Below are positions 11,237-21,740 of a stretch of DNA of 64,000 nucleotides, one piece after another; the stretch's first letter is position 1, and each line of letters opens with the position of its first letter. The notes beneath the pieces were generated by a model, which saw only the letters and a program-made list of their open reading frames with translations, searched no databases and was not told the origin of the DNA. A program made the position numbers and the translations under genes. Origin of the DNA: Casimicrobiaceae bacterium. Its GTDB lineage: Bacteria; Pseudomonadota; Gammaproteobacteria; Burkholderiales; Casimicrobiaceae. Where the stretch lies: the NCBI GenBank assembly GCA_026646885.1, contig JAPKHK010000015.1:1-64000 (forward strand), given 5' to 3'.

Positions 11237-12496
11237 TTAATGCTGGGGTTGGTATTTCTGCAAAAACGCGCTCAGCGTCAGGGTTTCCTGGCCGCCGCCA
11301 CGCAAAGACTTCACCGTAACTGTACCGGCGCTGGCTTCGTCGTCGCCGATGAGCAGCGCATAAGGCGCTCCGCTCGCATCCGCCTTTTTCATTTGCGCTT
11401 TGAAACCGCCGCCGCCGGCATGCAGCATGACCTGCCAATGCGCATCGCGCAGTTGCTCGGCAACATGGGGGGCGAATGTCGCGGCGGCTTCGCCGGCAAA
11501 AACGAGATAGATGTCCGGGACGTCAGGCGCCACGATCCCCGACTCCTCCATGAGCAGGACCACACGCTCTACACCGAGCCCAAAGCCGCAGGCTGGTGCC
11601 GGCTTGCCGCCGAAGATTTCAAGGAGCCCATCATACCGTCCGCCGCCACAAATGGTGCCTTGGGCGCCAAGGCGGTCGCTTACCCATTCGAACACGGTAA
11701 GGTTGTAGTAGTCGAGACCGCGCACCAGCCGCGGGTTGACCTGGTACGAAATGCCCGCCTGATCGAGCGCGCTCTTGAGGCCGTCGAAGTGGACCCGCGA
11801 AGTTTCGCCCAAGAAGTCGAGGAGCCGAGGAGCTGCCGCGATCACGTCTTGTAAGGCGGGATTCTTGCTGTCCAGCACGCGCAATGGATTGGTATGTAGG
11901 CGTCGGCGCGCGTCGTCGTCCAGGTTCGCTTGATGCGCCTCGAGATAGCGTATCAGCTCCAGCCGGTGCGCTGCACGTTCCGTCGCTGAGCCCAGGCTGT
12001 TTAGATGAAGAGTGGGCATTGCTATGCCTAGGCTGCGCCACAGGCGAGCGCACAGAATGATCTGCTCGGCGTCGATGTCGGGTCCAGTGTAGCCAAAGGC
12101 CTCGAGCCCGAATTGATGGAATTGGCGATAGCGGCCCTTCTGCGGCCGTTCGTGCCGAAACATGGGGCCGCTATACCACAGCCGCTGGGGCCCGGGATAG
12201 AGCAGGTTGTGTTCCAGCACCGCGCGCACGCACCCCGCTGTACCCTCTGGCCGAAGCGACAAGCTCTCGCCATTGAGGCTGTCGACAAAGCTGTACATTT
12301 CCTTTTCGACGATGTCGGTATGCTCGCCCACGCCGCGCACGAACAGTGCCGTGGGTTCGACGATGGGCATACGGATCTCGCGATAGCCATATTGGGCGAA
12401 GATTTCGCGCGCAGTCGCCTCGAAGCGTGCCCAGCGCGGGGTCGCGTCGGGCAGGATGTCGTTCATCCCCCGCACTGCCTGGATATTCAATGCCAT
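11237..12496 (-). CDS. hisS: Histidyl-tRNA synthetase
   Basis: Class II aminoacyl-tRNA synthetase that charges tRNA-His. The 419-residue protein shows [10 protein letters not shown] at the N terminus, motif 2 around [16 protein letters not shown], and the histidine-specific LVRGLDYY. Motif 3 is [15 protein letters not shown], and a C-terminal anticodon-binding domain follows. The start at 12496 is set by the family start [10 protein letters not shown] and leaves one base after the ispG stop. Confidence 0.97.
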   Translation of the reverse strand: MALNIQAVRGMNDILPDATPRWARFEATAREIFAQYGYREIRMPIVEPTALFVRGVGEHTDIVEKEMYSFVDSLNGESLSLRPEGTAGCVRAVLEHNLLYPGPQRLWYSGPMFRHERPQKGRYRQFHQFGLEAFGYTGPDIDAEQIILCARLWRSLGIAMPTLHLNSLGSATERAAHRLELIRYLEAHQANLDDDARRRLHTNPLRVLDSKNPALQDVIAAAPRLLDFLGETSRVHFDGLKSALDQAGISYQVNPRLVRGLDYYNLTVFEWVSDRLGAQGTICGGGRYDGLLEIFGGKPAPACGFGLGVERVVLLMEESGIVAPDVPDIYLVFAGEAAATFAPHVAEQLRDAHWQVMLHAGGGGFKAQMKKADASGAPYALLIGDDEASAGTVTVKSLRGGGQETLTLSAFLQKYQPQH

Positions 12497-12497
12497 T

Positions 12498-13775
12498 TCA
12501 GTACGGCTCTTTCTGCGAGGGGTGATTCGACGGCGCGCCATAGCGCCGCTCGACATAGTGCGTGACGATTTCCTGGAATTCCTCGACGATGCGCTCGCCC
12601 TTGAGAACTGCTGCCTTTTGGCCATCGACATAGACCGGCGCGATCGGAACTTCGCCGCTTCCCGGTAGGCTGATCCCCACGTCCGCGAGACGACTCTCTC
12701 CTGGACCGTTGACTACGCAGCCCATTACCGCGACGCGCAGATTCTCGACACCGGTGAACCGCCCGCGCCACACCGGCATCTGGGCACGCAGCCAGGCCTG
12801 AACACTGGCGGCGAGGGTCTGAAATGTGGTCGAGCTGGTTCGGCCGCAGCCCGGGCAGGCGGTGACCATAGGGGCGAAGCTTCGGATTCCGAGTGCTTGC
12901 AAGATCTCCTGCGCCACGAGCACTTCGCGGCCGCGCTCGCCGTTGGGCTCGGGTGTGAGTGAAACGCGAATGGTGTCTCCAATACCCTCCTGCAGCAGCA
13001 CTGCAAGCGCCGCCGCCGAGGCCACGATACCCTTGCTTCCCATGCCCGCCTCGGTCAGTCCGAGATGCAAGGCATAGTGACACTGCTGAGCGAGGACTCG
13101 GTAGACGACGATCAGGTCCTGAACTTCGCTGACTTTGCAAGAGAGCACGATGCGTTCAGACGGCAGGCCGAGCCGCTCGGCCATGGCCGCGCTTTGCAGG
13201 GCGGACGCGATCAACGCTTCGCGCATCACCGCTTCGGGCGTCAGCGGCGCGGTCCGGCGGGCATTCGCGTCCATCTGGCGGGCCAGCAGATCTTGATCGA
13301 GGCTGCCCCAGTTGACGCCAATGCGCACGGGTTTCTCATACCGGCAGGCCATTTCGATCATGATCGCAAACTGTTCGTCGCGCTTTGCGCCTTTGCCTAC
13401 ATTGCCGGGGTTGATGCGGTACTTGGCCAAGGCCGCGGCGCAATCAGGAAACTGCTGTAGCAGCTTGTGGCCGTTGAAATGAAAGTCCCCAATCAACGGG
13501 ACCGAACAGCCGGCCCGATCCAGACGCTCACGCAGAGGCGCGATTTGGGCCGCCGCGGCCGGTGTATTCACGGTCACGCGCACCAATTCCGACCCGGCTG
13601 CGGCGAGTTCCCGCACCTGCCGGTAGGTCGCTTCGAGGTCTTCAGTGGCGGTATTGGTCATTGACTGCACCACCACCGGGGCCCCGCCCCCGATGATGAT
13701 TTCGCCGACACGCACGCGTGTCGTGAGGTGTCGAGTCGCCGCACCGGGGTGGTTGAGGAGGTCGCGGGCGTTCAT
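12498..13775 (-). CDS. ispG: 4-hydroxy-3-methylbut-2-en-1-yl diphosphate synthase (flavodoxin) IspG
   Basis: Iron-sulfur enzyme of the MEP isoprenoid pathway that converts MEcPP to HMBPP. The 425-residue protein has a TIM-barrel part containing [17 protein letters not shown] and the [12 protein letters not shown] segment. A C-terminal reductase-like part carries the [4Fe-4S] cysteines in CPGCGR and [10 protein letters not shown]. Its start overlaps the rodZ stop by 4 bases, and hisS starts one base after its stop. Confidence 0.97.
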   Translation of the reverse strand: MNARDLLNHPGAATRHLTTRVRVGEIIIGGGAPVVVQSMTNTATEDLEATYRQVRELAAAGSELVRVTVNTPAAAAQIAPLRERLDRAGCSVPLIGDFHFNGHKLLQQFPDCAAALAKYRINPGNVGKGAKRDEQFAIMIEMACRYEKPVRIGVNWGSLDQDLLARQMDANARRTAPLTPEAVMREALIASALQSAAMAERLGLPSERIVLSCKVSEVQDLIVVYRVLAQQCHYALHLGLTEAGMGSKGIVASAAALAVLLQEGIGDTIRVSLTPEPNGERGREVLVAQEILQALGIRSFAPMVTACPGCGRTSSTTFQTLAASVQAWLRAQMPVWRGRFTGVENLRVAVMGCVVNGPGESRLADVGISLPGSGEVPIAPVYVDGQKAAVLKGERIVEEFQEIVTHYVERRYGAPSNHPSQKEPY

Positions 13776-14746
13776 GGCAGGGTCAGACGGGCGACATTCT
13801 GCCGCGCCAAGGTGTTGAGATCGATCGCCTTCCCATCAAAGGAAAGGCGCGTCGCCGCGGCATTGCCGACGATGATCTCGAAGGGTGGTTCTCCTTGGAT
13901 CAGGGTGCTTTGCCCAGCCGAATAGTGCTGGGAGATCACGACCCGCCCGCTGCGCTCGCGGATTTCCACCCAACTGGTATCAGTAAACTGCAGGCCGATC
14001 TTCCCCGCGGCGGCCGGAAGCCGTGGCGCGAGAGACCCTCGGGGCGCGGGCGTCGGCGCAGGTTCGTCAGGTGCGGCCTCGCGCGACTCGCCGGTAGCGG
14101 CGATTGCGTTCTGCGCGCTTGTCGCAAGCCTTGCTTCGGGCGCCATGTCACTCCTCACGGAACGCTCCGGCGCCGCGGGCGCGGCGCCGGAGTCGGTGCT
14201 TGCACTTGGCGGGGCGGGCAGTTCGCGCACCTCGGGCAGGCCAGCGGGAGCCGGGCTTGTGGTGGGCGGGAGAAGAACGGTTCTTGGCGTCGAGGGGGTG
14301 GACAGGCGCGACTGCCTTTGCCACCACTCGTATCCGGCGCCGGCGAGCAAGGCGGCGACCAGCGCCGCCAGAATCGCCCACTTCTGCCATACGGAGGCGA
14401 TGCCATGTTCAGTGGGTATGACGCCCATTCCGTCGGTAATGGGGTGGAGAACCGGGCGGTCGAGACGGTTTCCGGCGTAGGCGAGGAGCGGCTCGGGGTC
14501 GAGGTTCAGGAGTCGCGCATAGTTTTTCACGAAGCCACGCACGAAAGTGCGCCCAGGGAGCTGCTCGAACTGTTCGCCCTCCAGGGCGGTGATCTGCCGG
14601 GGCGACAAGCGCAGCTGCGCTGCGGCAGCCTCGACGCTCATGCCCGCGGCTTCCCGCGCCTCGCGCAAGCGCATACCCATGTGCAGGCTTACGCCCGCGG
14701 TCGTGTCGGGGCCGGTGCCACCGGCTTCACCGAGCGTTTCGCTCAT
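13772..14746 (-). CDS. rodZ: RodZ-like helix-turn-helix membrane protein (cell shape)
   Basis: The 324-residue protein has an N-terminal HTH_25 domain (about 18-85, [20 protein letters not shown]). A basic linker and a transmembrane helix (about 128-147, [20 protein letters not shown]) follow. A Pro/Ala-rich periplasmic linker leads to the C-terminal DUF4115 domain ([15 protein letters not shown]). This is the RodZ architecture, which links MreB filaments to the cell envelope. The start at 14746 makes ATGA with the upstream pilF stop. Confidence 0.9.
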   Translation of the reverse strand: MSETLGEAGGTGPDTTAGVSLHMGMRLREAREAAGMSVEAAAAQLRLSPRQITALEGEQFEQLPGRTFVRGFVKNYARLLNLDPEPLLAYAGNRLDRPVLHPITDGMGVIPTEHGIASVWQKWAILAALVAALLAGAGYEWWQRQSRLSTPSTPRTVLLPPTTSPAPAGLPEVRELPAPPSASTDSGAAPAAPERSVRSDMAPEARLATSAQNAIAATGESREAAPDEPAPTPAPRGSLAPRLPAAAGKIGLQFTDTSWVEIRERSGRVVISQHYSAGQSTLIQGEPPFEIIVGNAAATRLSFDGKAIDLNTLARQNVARLTLP

Positions 14747-15519
14747 TGACACCATCCCGCTTGCAGATCCTTGAGTTCCTTGGAATCGGGGTAGCGGTTG
14801 CGCATCTGCTGAATGTAAGACATCTCCGTGACTCGGTCGCCGAGTTTCTTCTCGATACAAGCGCCGATCAGGAGAGCCGACGCCGGCGGGTTCGGAGCGC
14901 GCATCACGCTCTTCATGTGCTCCCGCGCTTCGGCGTAGTTGGTGCGCTTGTAGGCAATGTCGGCGAGCCCGTAGCTCGCCAGCAGCGTATTGGGCTGCAG
15001 AGCGAGCGCCTGCCGGAAATAGCGTTCCGCATCGTTAATCTCGCCAATGCGGGCGCTGCACTGCCCGGCATTGACCAAGGCGACCTCCGGGGTACGGTAC
15101 AGCGGGTGGCGCGCCGCCAAGGTGAACTGCTCGATGGCCAGTCTGGTCTGGCCCTTCGTGCAGAGATACCAGCCGAAGTTGTTTCTGATTTCGGGATCCT
15201 GCGGCGCGAGTTCGATCGCCTTCCTGAAACTCTGCTCGGCTTTGGCGTCTTCCTTGAGTTCCATATAGATGAGCCCAAGAACGTTATGCGCCGGCGCGTA
15301 CTTGGGGTCGACTTTGAGTGCCTCGTTCAGTTCTTCCAGGGCGACGTTTTGCTGGTTGCGCGCGTAATAACCTGCCGCGAGCTGGGTGTGCACCCGCGCG
15401 AGTTTTTGCGTCTGCGTTTCCTCGTTCTGTGTCGCCGGTTGAATCTCTGTGCCTGGATTGGTGGAAGAACACCCCCAGAGCGCGGCCAGCATGCTGATTA
15501 CAGCCAACAAGCGATTCAT
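14743..15519 (-). CDS. pilF: Type IV pilus biogenesis lipoprotein PilF/PilW
   Basis: PilF is an outer-membrane TPR lipoprotein (pilotin) needed for assembly of the PilQ secretin. The 258-residue protein has a lipoprotein signal, LAALWGC, with Cys 17. Several TPR units follow, including [20 protein letters not shown] and [17 protein letters not shown], and the characteristic NNFGWYLC segment. It sits between rlmN and rodZ in 4-base-overlap couples, the usual proteobacterial setting. Confidence 0.94.
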   Translation of the reverse strand: MNRLLAVISMLAALWGCSSTNPGTEIQPATQNEETQTQKLARVHTQLAAGYYARNQQNVALEELNEALKVDPKYAPAHNVLGLIYMELKEDAKAEQSFRKAIELAPQDPEIRNNFGWYLCTKGQTRLAIEQFTLAARHPLYRTPEVALVNAGQCSARIGEINDAERYFRQALALQPNTLLASYGLADIAYKRTNYAEAREHMKSVMRAPNPPASALLIGACIEKKLGDRVTEMSYIQQMRNRYPDSKELKDLQAGWCQ

Positions 15520-16640
15520 GACTGAGCCTCCATGGATGCGTGTAGCTTGGTGCGACGGGTTCGATCCTGAATTTGCCCGGCGAGTTGACCGCAAGCGGCG
15601 CTGATCCCTTCGCCGCGCGTTTGGCGAATGGTAGTGACCAAGCCTCCATCCATCAAGATCTTCTGGAACGCATGCACCTGGGTGGGGGAAGATCGGCGGA
15701 ACGGCGACTTTGGAAAAGGATTGAAGGGAATGAGGTTGAACTTGCAAGGCAAATCCGCCACCAGACGAAGCAATGCATGCGCGTGCTCGACGCGGTCATT
15801 GATGCCGTCGAGCATCACATACTCGAAGGTGATGAAATCGCGCGGTGCCTTCGCGAGATAGCGTCGGCAGGCGGCCAGCAGTTGCGCCAGGGGATATTTT
15901 CGATTCAATGGCACGAGGCGATCGCGCAGCGCGTCGGTGGGCGCGTGCAGGGATACCGCGAGTGCTACCGGGCAGACCTCGCGCAAGCGGTCGATCGCTG
16001 GCACGATGCCGGAAGTCGAGACTGTGACGCGCCGGCGCGACAGGCCGTAGGCCGCGTCGTCCAGAAAAATCTCCAGGGCCGGCACTACTTGATCGAAGTT
16101 CGCCAGGGGTTCTCCCATGCCCATCAGCACCACGTTGCTGATGGCGGCGAGGCCCTCCGCGCGGGGCTCCAGTACACGATCGGCATGCCAGAGTTGACCA
16201 ACGATTTCGGCGGTGCAGAGATTGCGGTTGAAGCCTTGCTTGCCGGTGGAGCAGAAGGCGCAGTCAAGCGCGCAGCCGGCCTGTGTAGAAATGCACAGAG
16301 TGCCGCGCGGCGGCCCCTCACGCCCAAGTTCGCGCTCGTCTGGCGTCGTGGCTTCAGGGATGTAGACTGACTCGATCGCGTTCGCACCGTCGATCCGGAA
16401 AAGCCACTTGCGTGTTCCGTCTTGCGCCAAGGCGTCGCTAATCGCGAACGGCGCCCGGATCTCCGCCGCGCCGGTCAAGCGCTCGCGCAGCGGCTTGGCC
16501 AAGTCGCTCATGGCGTTGATTTCCGCCACCCGGAAATGGTGTACCCAACGCATCACCTGCTTGGCCCGAAAGGGTTTCTCGCCCAGGGAGACGAAGAAAC
16601 CCTCGAGCTGTGCGCGGGTTTGGCCCAGGAGGTTGATCAT
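15516..16640 (-). CDS. rlmN: Dual-specificity RNA methyltransferase RlmN
   Basis: Radical SAM enzyme that makes 2-methyladenosine at A2503 of 23S rRNA and A37 of some tRNAs. The 374-residue protein has the CX3CX2C cluster motif CALDCAFC near residue 125, followed by [10 protein letters not shown], and the conserved [14 protein letters not shown] second catalytic Cys near the C terminus (SAACGQLAG) completes the RlmN signature. It lies about 30 bases after the ndk stop. Confidence 0.97.
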   Translation of the reverse strand: MINLLGQTRAQLEGFFVSLGEKPFRAKQVMRWVHHFRVAEINAMSDLAKPLRERLTGAAEIRAPFAISDALAQDGTRKWLFRIDGANAIESVYIPEATTPDERELGREGPPRGTLCISTQAGCALDCAFCSTGKQGFNRNLCTAEIVGQLWHADRVLEPRAEGLAAISNVVLMGMGEPLANFDQVVPALEIFLDDAAYGLSRRRVTVSTSGIVPAIDRLREVCPVALAVSLHAPTDALRDRLVPLNRKYPLAQLLAACRRYLAKAPRDFITFEYVMLDGINDRVEHAHALLRLVADLPCKFNLIPFNPFPKSPFRRSSPTQVHAFQKILMDGGLVTTIRQTRGEGISAACGQLAGQIQDRTRRTKLHASMEAQS

Positions 16641-16669
16641 GTGCCGGGGTCGTCGCGGACACCAAACCC

Positions 16670-17095
16670 TTAGCGGGCGTAGACCTGCGACGCGGGGAAG
16701 AAATAGGCGATTTCGGTCCGTGCGGTGTCCGGGCCGTCCGAGCCATGCACTGCGTTGGCGTCGATACTCCGGGCAAAGTCGGCGCGGATAGTTCCCGCCA
16801 CGGCTTTCTTTGGGTCGGTGGCGCCCATCAGCTCGCGGTTCTTGGCGATGGCATCCTCGCCCTCGAGGACTTGGATCATCACCGGCCCGGAGATCATGAA
16901 GTCAACCAGATCCTTGAAAAACGGGCGTTCCTTATGCACGGCGTAGAAACCTTCGGCTTCGGCTCGCGACAGCCACGCAAAGCGTGCGGCGGCAATCTTC
17001 AGTCCGGCGCGCTCGAAGCGGCTGTAAACTTCGCCGATGACGTTCTTGGCGACGGCATCGGGTTTGATGATCGAAAGGGTGCGTTCCAAGGCCAT
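16670..17095 (-). CDS. ndk: Nucleoside diphosphate kinase
   Basis: Transfers the gamma phosphate of ATP to nucleoside diphosphates through a phosphohistidine. The 141-residue protein begins with [12 protein letters not shown] and contains the active-site NAVHGSDG with the catalytic His near 117. Length and sequence are typical. It is the first gene of the long minus-strand housekeeping run and is preceded by an extended -10 promoter. Confidence 0.98.
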   Translation of the reverse strand: MALERTLSIIKPDAVAKNVIGEVYSRFERAGLKIAAARFAWLSRAEAEGFYAVHKERPFFKDLVDFMISGPVMIQVLEGEDAIAKNRELMGATDPKKAVAGTIRADFARSIDANAVHGSDGPDTARTEIAYFFPASQVYAR

Positions 17096-17398
17096 GATAA
17101 TGACTCCGCTTGCGGTGATGGGCGCATGGCTGCCACGCGGGTCAGCCAGAGATCGCCCTTGGGGTTGAAAAACAAAGAATTTTAGCAGGAATCGCCCCTG
17201 GCCGCCGAGAGGCCGAGCGGCCTGGAGAGGTGTCAGCCGCGGGTGCCAATCTCCCGCGCTGGCCGATGGAAGGCGCGCGCTGCCGTGACCCGCGCATGGT
17301 GCCCAGTCGCGCCAAGCGGGGCCGGGAATCTCCACCGTCGGCGAAATGTCGCCACGCCCCGGAGCGCGGTGGTGGCTCCGCGCGCTCTTGCAGCCCGG
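17096..17398. other. ndk upstream region (no gene)
   Basis: These 303 bases hold the ndk promoter candidate at 17179-17187 and GC-rich dyads. One dyad just after the substrate-binding-protein stop (GAGCGCG/CGCGCTC on the minus strand) could end that transcript, but it lacks a T run. I see no open reading frame with coding character here. Confidence 0.5.
17179..17187 (-). promoter_or_regulatory. Extended -10 promoter of the ndk operon
   Basis: The minus strand reads TGCTAAAAT: a TAAAAT -10 hexamer (17179-17184) preceded by a TGN extension. It lies about 84 bases upstream of the ndk ATG. The -35 position is GC-rich and not recognisable, which is acceptable for an extended -10 promoter. The same nine bases occur in front of the tRNA-Leu gene at 57.9 kb. 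Confidence 0.5.
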
Positions 17399-18523
17399 TC
17401 AACGCATGAACCGGCCGTCCTTGCCGATGACGATCAGGTCGACGAAGCGGCTGCCGCGATGGCTGTCGGGGCGGTAACTGATGATGTACCCGCCGAGATC
17501 GTAATCGCGCATGGTCTCAAGCGCTGCGACGAGTTTCTCGCGACTGGGCTGCGGACCGGCGCGGCGCAGTCCTTCGACCAGGACCTTGGCGCCGATGTAG
17601 CCTTCGAGGCTGGCAAAACCGGGCTGAACATTCTGACGGCCGGCAAGCGCCTTGCCGTATTCCCGCACCAAGGGCGTACCGAGGTTCCATGGGAAGGGCA
17701 CTACCTGCGCCACCGCAAATCCGCGCGCCGTGTCGCCCAAGCGTTTGGCAATCTGCTCCATTTCTACCGGTGATACCGCCATGAAAAGCGGATTGGAGCC
17801 TGCCGCCTTCATGGCTTTGACGAACTCGCCGGCGGCGTTGAACTGGGCGATGATCACCACGGCTTCCGGCTGGGCGCTGGAAATCGACTTGACGGCGTGG
17901 CTCACGTCATTCGAGTTGCGTTCGACCGCGCCTTTTGCCACCAGCGTCAAATTGCGCGCCTTCATGGCCGCTTCGACACCCGCCAGCCCTTCTTTGCCGA
18001 AGCCGTCGTTTTGATAGAACGCGGCGATGCGCTTGAGACCGAAAGAATTGAACTGGTTAACGATGGCTTCGGTCTCGTCGCCGTAGCTCGCCTTGATGTG
18101 AAAGAGGAAGCGGTGCGCGGGATTGCGCAGCGAATCGGCGCCGGTCACCGGCGCGATGAGGGGCAACTTCGCATCATTCAAGAGCGGCACTACGCCGGTG
18201 ACATGCGAAGTACCGCGATAGCCGATCAGTGCAAACACTTTGCCTTCGCTGATGAAGCGCTTGGTGTTGGCGAGGGTCTTGTCGGCCTCGTAGCCGTCGT
18301 CCAGCACATCGAGCACCAATTTGCGGCCATGAACGCCGCCTTTGGCGTTGATTTGGTCGAAATGGGCCTGGATGCCGCCGATGATCTCCTTACCCCGCGG
18401 CGCCGTCGGACCGGAGAGCGAGGCAGATTGCCCGATCACGATGGTATTTGCGGCAACGCCAGCTTCCGCCCAGCTAGCGCTCGCGAAAACCGCCACCAGA
18501 AATCCTAGCCAGGCACGTCCCAT
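17399..18523 (-). CDS. ABC transporter substrate-binding protein (LivK/amide type)
   Basis: A 374-residue periplasmic binding protein of the branched-chain amino acid/amide group (Peripla_BP_6). It has a signal peptide (cleavage near AEAGVAA) and then the family start TIVIGQSASLSGP. Characteristic segments are VHGRKLVLDVLDDGYEADK and FALIGYRGTSHV. AAGGAGGT lies 5-6 bases before the ATG. No livHMGF-type permease or ATPase gene is nearby, so it is an orphan binding protein 49 bases after dctM. It may feed a transporter elsewhere or act as a sensory binding protein; ligand unknown. Confidence 0.85.
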   Translation of the reverse strand: MGRAWLGFLVAVFASASWAEAGVAANTIVIGQSASLSGPTAPRGKEIIGGIQAHFDQINAKGGVHGRKLVLDVLDDGYEADKTLANTKRFISEGKVFALIGYRGTSHVTGVVPLLNDAKLPLIAPVTGADSLRNPAHRFLFHIKASYGDETEAIVNQFNSFGLKRIAAFYQNDGFGKEGLAGVEAAMKARNLTLVAKGAVERNSNDVSHAVKSISSAQPEAVVIIAQFNAAGEFVKAMKAAGSNPLFMAVSPVEMEQIAKRLGDTARGFAVAQVVPFPWNLGTPLVREYGKALAGRQNVQPGFASLEGYIGAKVLVEGLRRAGPQPSREKLVAALETMRDYDLGGYIISYRPDSHRGSRFVDLIVIGKDGRFMR

Positions 18524-18572
18524 CTCATACCTCCTTGGGCATCCGATTCGGTCGAAAGGCCGGTTTCACCCA

Positions 18573-19856
18573 CTACATCATTCCCAACGTCTTGGGCAGC
18601 CACAACGATACGCCGGGGATGTAGGTGACGACGATCAGGAAGCTCATCATTACCAAGAGCCAAGGGACCACGGCTTTGGACAGTTCGGTGAGCCCCATCT
18701 TGGTAATCCCACTGGCCACATAAAGGTTGAGGCCCACGGGCGGGGTGATCATGCCGATTTCCATGTTCACCGTCATGAGGATACCCAAGTGCACCGGGTC
18801 GATGCCCAGGCGCGTGGCGACCGGAAATATGATGGGAGCCATGATCAGCATGATCGAAGACGGCTCCATGATCATGCCCGCGGCTAGCAGAATCACGTTA
18901 ACGACCAGCAGGAACTGCCAGGCCGAGAAACCCATGCCGGTGATCCAGTCGGCCATCGCCTGCGGGATCTGCTCCGAGGTGAGCAAGAAGGAGAACATCA
19001 CCGCGTTGGTGATGATGTAGAGCAGCATCGCGCTCATGTTGGCGGAATCTTTCAAGACCCGCGGCAACTGGCGAATGGACAGATCCTTGTAGACATAGGT
19101 GGAGATCACGAAAGCGTACACCGCGCTCATGGCCGCCGCTTCCGTGGGCGTGAAGAGCCCAGAGTAGATGCCGCCGATCACCACCACGATCAGCATCAGC
19201 CCCCAGAAGCTCTCGCGCAGCGCCTCCCAGCGCTCCTGCCATGAAGCCAGCGGCAAGCGTGGGTAATTACGCTTCTTGGCGAATACCCAGGCGGTGCCCA
19301 TCAACAAGGCGGCCAACATCAGTCCTGGCACGATGCCGGCAATGAACAAGGCGCCGATCGAGCTGTTGGTGGACACCGCGTACATCACCATCACGATCGA
19401 AGGCGGGATCAAGATACCCAGCGAGCCCGAGGTGGAAATGATGCCGGCGCCAAAGGTCTTGGGAAAACCCTGATTGAGCATCGCCGGCAGGATGATGGAA
19501 CCAATGGCCACTACCGTAGCCGGGCTGGAACCCGATACTGCCGCAAACAGCGCGCAGGCGAGAATGCCGCCCAGTCCCAAGCCCCCGGGCAAATGGCCGA
19601 CCATCGAGGTGGCGAAGCGGATCATGCGTTTGGCCACCCCGCCGTGGGTCAGGAAATTACCCGCCAGGATGAAGAACGGAATGGCCATGATTTCGAACTT
19701 CTCGATGCCGGTGAAAAGCTTCAGCGCCACGGCGGTTGGCGGCACATCGGTCATCGTGAAAAGGAAAATCAGTACCGTGAGGCCCAGCGAAATCGATATG
19801 GGCATGCCCGTCAGCATCAAGCCGAAGAGCAAGATGAAAATGATCGCGGCGCTCAT
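18573..19856 (-). CDS. dctM: TRAP transporter large permease DctM
   Basis: The 427-residue, many-helix membrane protein is the large subunit of a sodium-coupled TRAP transporter. It has the family signatures GGVAKRMIRFATSMVGHLPGG and SGSSPATVVAIGSIILPAM, and many hydrophobic helices from residue 1 to the end. Its ATG overlaps the dctQ stop by 4 bases. With dctQ and dctP it forms a complete transporter. Confidence 0.95.
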   Translation of the reverse strand: MSAAIIFILLFGLMLTGMPISISLGLTVLIFLFTMTDVPPTAVALKLFTGIEKFEIMAIPFFILAGNFLTHGGVAKRMIRFATSMVGHLPGGLGLGGILACALFAAVSGSSPATVVAIGSIILPAMLNQGFPKTFGAGIISTSGSLGILIPPSIVMVMYAVSTNSSIGALFIAGIVPGLMLAALLMGTAWVFAKKRNYPRLPLASWQERWEALRESFWGLMLIVVVIGGIYSGLFTPTEAAAMSAVYAFVISTYVYKDLSIRQLPRVLKDSANMSAMLLYIITNAVMFSFLLTSEQIPQAMADWITGMGFSAWQFLLVVNVILLAAGMIMEPSSIMLIMAPIIFPVATRLGIDPVHLGILMTVNMEIGMITPPVGLNLYVASGITKMGLTELSKAVVPWLLVMMSFLIVVTYIPGVSLWLPKTLGMM

Positions 19857-20503
19857 TTGCGCTCTCCCCCGGGGGCGTACTTGCCCGTGTTTCGGGTATC
19901 GTCGGCAACTGCTTCGCCTTCTTCGACGGCTTCGCCGATCAGCAGGTTTTCGGCGGGTTTGCTCTCGTCGATGCCATCCACATGCCCATGGTCATGGTGG
20001 GGCAACTGCCCGGTGCGATGGAAGGACCAGGCCACCTGCAGAAAGCGAAAACACATCAAATAGGAGCCGCAAGGAATCGCCAGGTAGACGATCCAGACCG
20101 GCACTTCGAGATCGGGCGTGATCTGTTCGGTTTGCGCCAGATGCCAGACGAAATTGGCACCCATGCTGCCGACGATGACGGTGAACAAGGCACCCGCGAG
20201 CAGCCCGAAGAGAATGAACTTGCGGCGCGGGGCTTCTTGCAAGCGATTGATGAGCACGTCCACACCGACATGAATGCCGGTGCGCACGCCGTAGGCGGCG
20301 CCAAATTTGGCCATCCACACGAACAAATAGATGCAAAGCTCTTGCGCCCAGCTCATGTTGATTGATATCAGCCAGTCCTGCATGCCGGGAATGGCGAGGC
20401 CCGAGGTGTAACGATGCAAAACCGCGACGAAAATGATCACCGTGGCGGTGGCCATGAAGGTGGCGATCAGCCATTCCTCCAGATGGTCGAGAACTCTGAG
20501 CAT
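19853..20503 (-). CDS. dctQ: TRAP transporter small permease DctQ
   Basis: Four-helix small membrane subunit (216 residues) of the TRAP transporter. It includes the typical segment WAQELCIYLFVWMAKFGAAY and an HVGVDVLINRL motif. A hydrophilic C-terminal tail of about 50 residues (His/Asp/Glu-rich, HHDHGHVDGID) is longer than in many DctQ proteins. I start at ATG 20503, which has GGGGG at a good distance; GTG 20512 is in frame but poorly placed. It is followed by dctM with a 4-base overlap. Confidence 0.92.
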   Translation of the reverse strand: MLRVLDHLEEWLIATFMATATVIIFVAVLHRYTSGLAIPGMQDWLISINMSWAQELCIYLFVWMAKFGAAYGVRTGIHVGVDVLINRLQEAPRRKFILFGLLAGALFTVIVGSMGANFVWHLAQTEQITPDLEVPVWIVYLAIPCGSYLMCFRFLQVAWSFHRTGQLPHHDHGHVDGIDESKPAENLLIGEAVEEGEAVADDTRNTGKYAPGGERK

Positions 20504-20584
20504 TGGAAACACCCCCGCAGAACTGCAACCGATTTGAGGATTCGCTGCGGCCCGCTTTTGCGGCGCGCCGCGGCGAAGGCTTGC

Positions 20585-21589
20585 TTACAGCTTGGCCGGA
20601 TCGAAGCCCGACTCTTTGTAAATCGACTGAATCAGGTCTTTGCCAATGCGATCTGCGCTGTCGCTATGCACTTTGACGAGCGCCTTCTTCCATTCCTTCT
20701 TTTCCGCATCGCTCAGCACGTGAATCTGGCTCTTGCCCGCCTTCTTCACCGCTTCCATGGCATCGTCGTTTTCTTTCTTGGCGATGTCGTTGGCGTACTT
20801 GGTGGCGTCTTTCATGGCGCTTTCCAAGGTGCCGCGAATGTCCGCCGGCAGGCCGTCCCAGAATTTCTTGTTGACGATCACCGCGTAACCCAGATAGCCG
20901 TGGTTGGACACGGTCACGTGCTTTTGCACTTCATGCATCTTCTGGGTGTAGAGGTTGGATGGCGGGTTCTCGGTGCCATCCACCACGCCAGTTTGCAGCG
21001 CCTGGTAGACCTCGGAGAAGGCCATCACCTGTGGGTTGGCGCCCAGGGCACGGAACTGCCCGTCGAGCACTTTCGAGGACTGGATGCGCATCTTGAGGCC
21101 CTTGAAGTCGGCCGGCACCTTGAGTGGCTTATTCGCGCTCATGACCTTGAAACCGTTGTCCCAGAAGGCCAGGCCAAGAATGTTCTTGCTTTCGAGCTTC
21201 TTCAAGAGGCTCTGGCCGATGGGACCCTCGGTGACTTTGTGCAGTTCGGCGTAGCTATCGAAGATGTAGGGCAGATCGAACACCTCAAATTCGCGCGCGC
21301 CCAACGGGCCAAATTTGGCTAGCGAAGGGGCCAGCATATGCACTGACCCGAGCTGCAGGGCCTCCATTTCTTCCTTGTCCTTGTACAAGGTGGAATTGGC
21401 ATAAACCTCGACCTTCACGCGGCCTTTGGTGCGCTCTTCGGCGAGCTTCTTGAACTGCTCCGCGCCTTTGCCCTTGGGCGTGTCCACGGCCACTACGTGG
21501 CTAAATTTGATGACGATGGGAGCCTGGGCAAAGGCGCCAAACGACAGGGTCAGCGCCGCCGTCGCCAGTACGAGGGATTTGAGTTTCAT
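20585..21589 (-). CDS. dctP: TRAP transporter substrate-binding protein DctP
   Basis: The 334-residue periplasmic solute receptor has a signal peptide (ALTLSFGAFA) and the DctP fold. Typical segments are IKFSHVVAVDTPKGKGAEQF, a ligand-site region around KGLKMRIQSSKVLDGQFRALG, and the TGVVDGTENP motif. The DctP type and the adjacent DctS/DctR-like regulators point to C4-dicarboxylates, but the substrate is inferred. TGGAGG precedes the ATG. It is the first gene of the dctPQM unit. Confidence 0.94.
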   Translation of the reverse strand: MKLKSLVLATAALTLSFGAFAQAPIVIKFSHVVAVDTPKGKGAEQFKKLAEERTKGRVKVEVYANSTLYKDKEEMEALQLGSVHMLAPSLAKFGPLGAREFEVFDLPYIFDSYAELHKVTEGPIGQSLLKKLESKNILGLAFWDNGFKVMSANKPLKVPADFKGLKMRIQSSKVLDGQFRALGANPQVMAFSEVYQALQTGVVDGTENPPSNLYTQKMHEVQKHVTVSNHGYLGYAVIVNKKFWDGLPADIRGTLESAMKDATKYANDIAKKENDDAMEAVKKAGKSQIHVLSDAEKKEWKKALVKVHSDSADRIGKDLIQSIYKESGFDPAKL

Positions 21590-21699
21590 CTACATCCTCC
21601 AGAGAGTTCTTGCTGCGAAAGGTTTGGGGCGAACCCCGGATTGAGACAGCGGGCCGATTCTGTCCCTGGCGCGGCAGGGGGGCAATTGTGGAAACCCGC

Positions 21700-21728
21700 T
21701 ACACCCCCTCTTGCCCGGCTCGGGTGTA
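21700..21728. promoter_or_regulatory. Inverted repeat in the divergent dctP / sensor-kinase promoter region
   Basis: TACACCC (21700-21706) and GGGTGTA (21722-21728) form a perfect 7-bp inverted repeat with centres 22 bases (two helical turns) apart. It lies between the two divergent start codons, which fits a dimeric operator for the downstream FixJ-type regulator. No matching known consensus is claimed. Confidence 0.4.
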
Positions 21729-21740
21729 CCATGCCAGCCC

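Noticed and set aside
10586-11854. Plus-strand frame of 422 codons
   Set aside because: It is antisense to yfgM and hisS, which are both clearly real.
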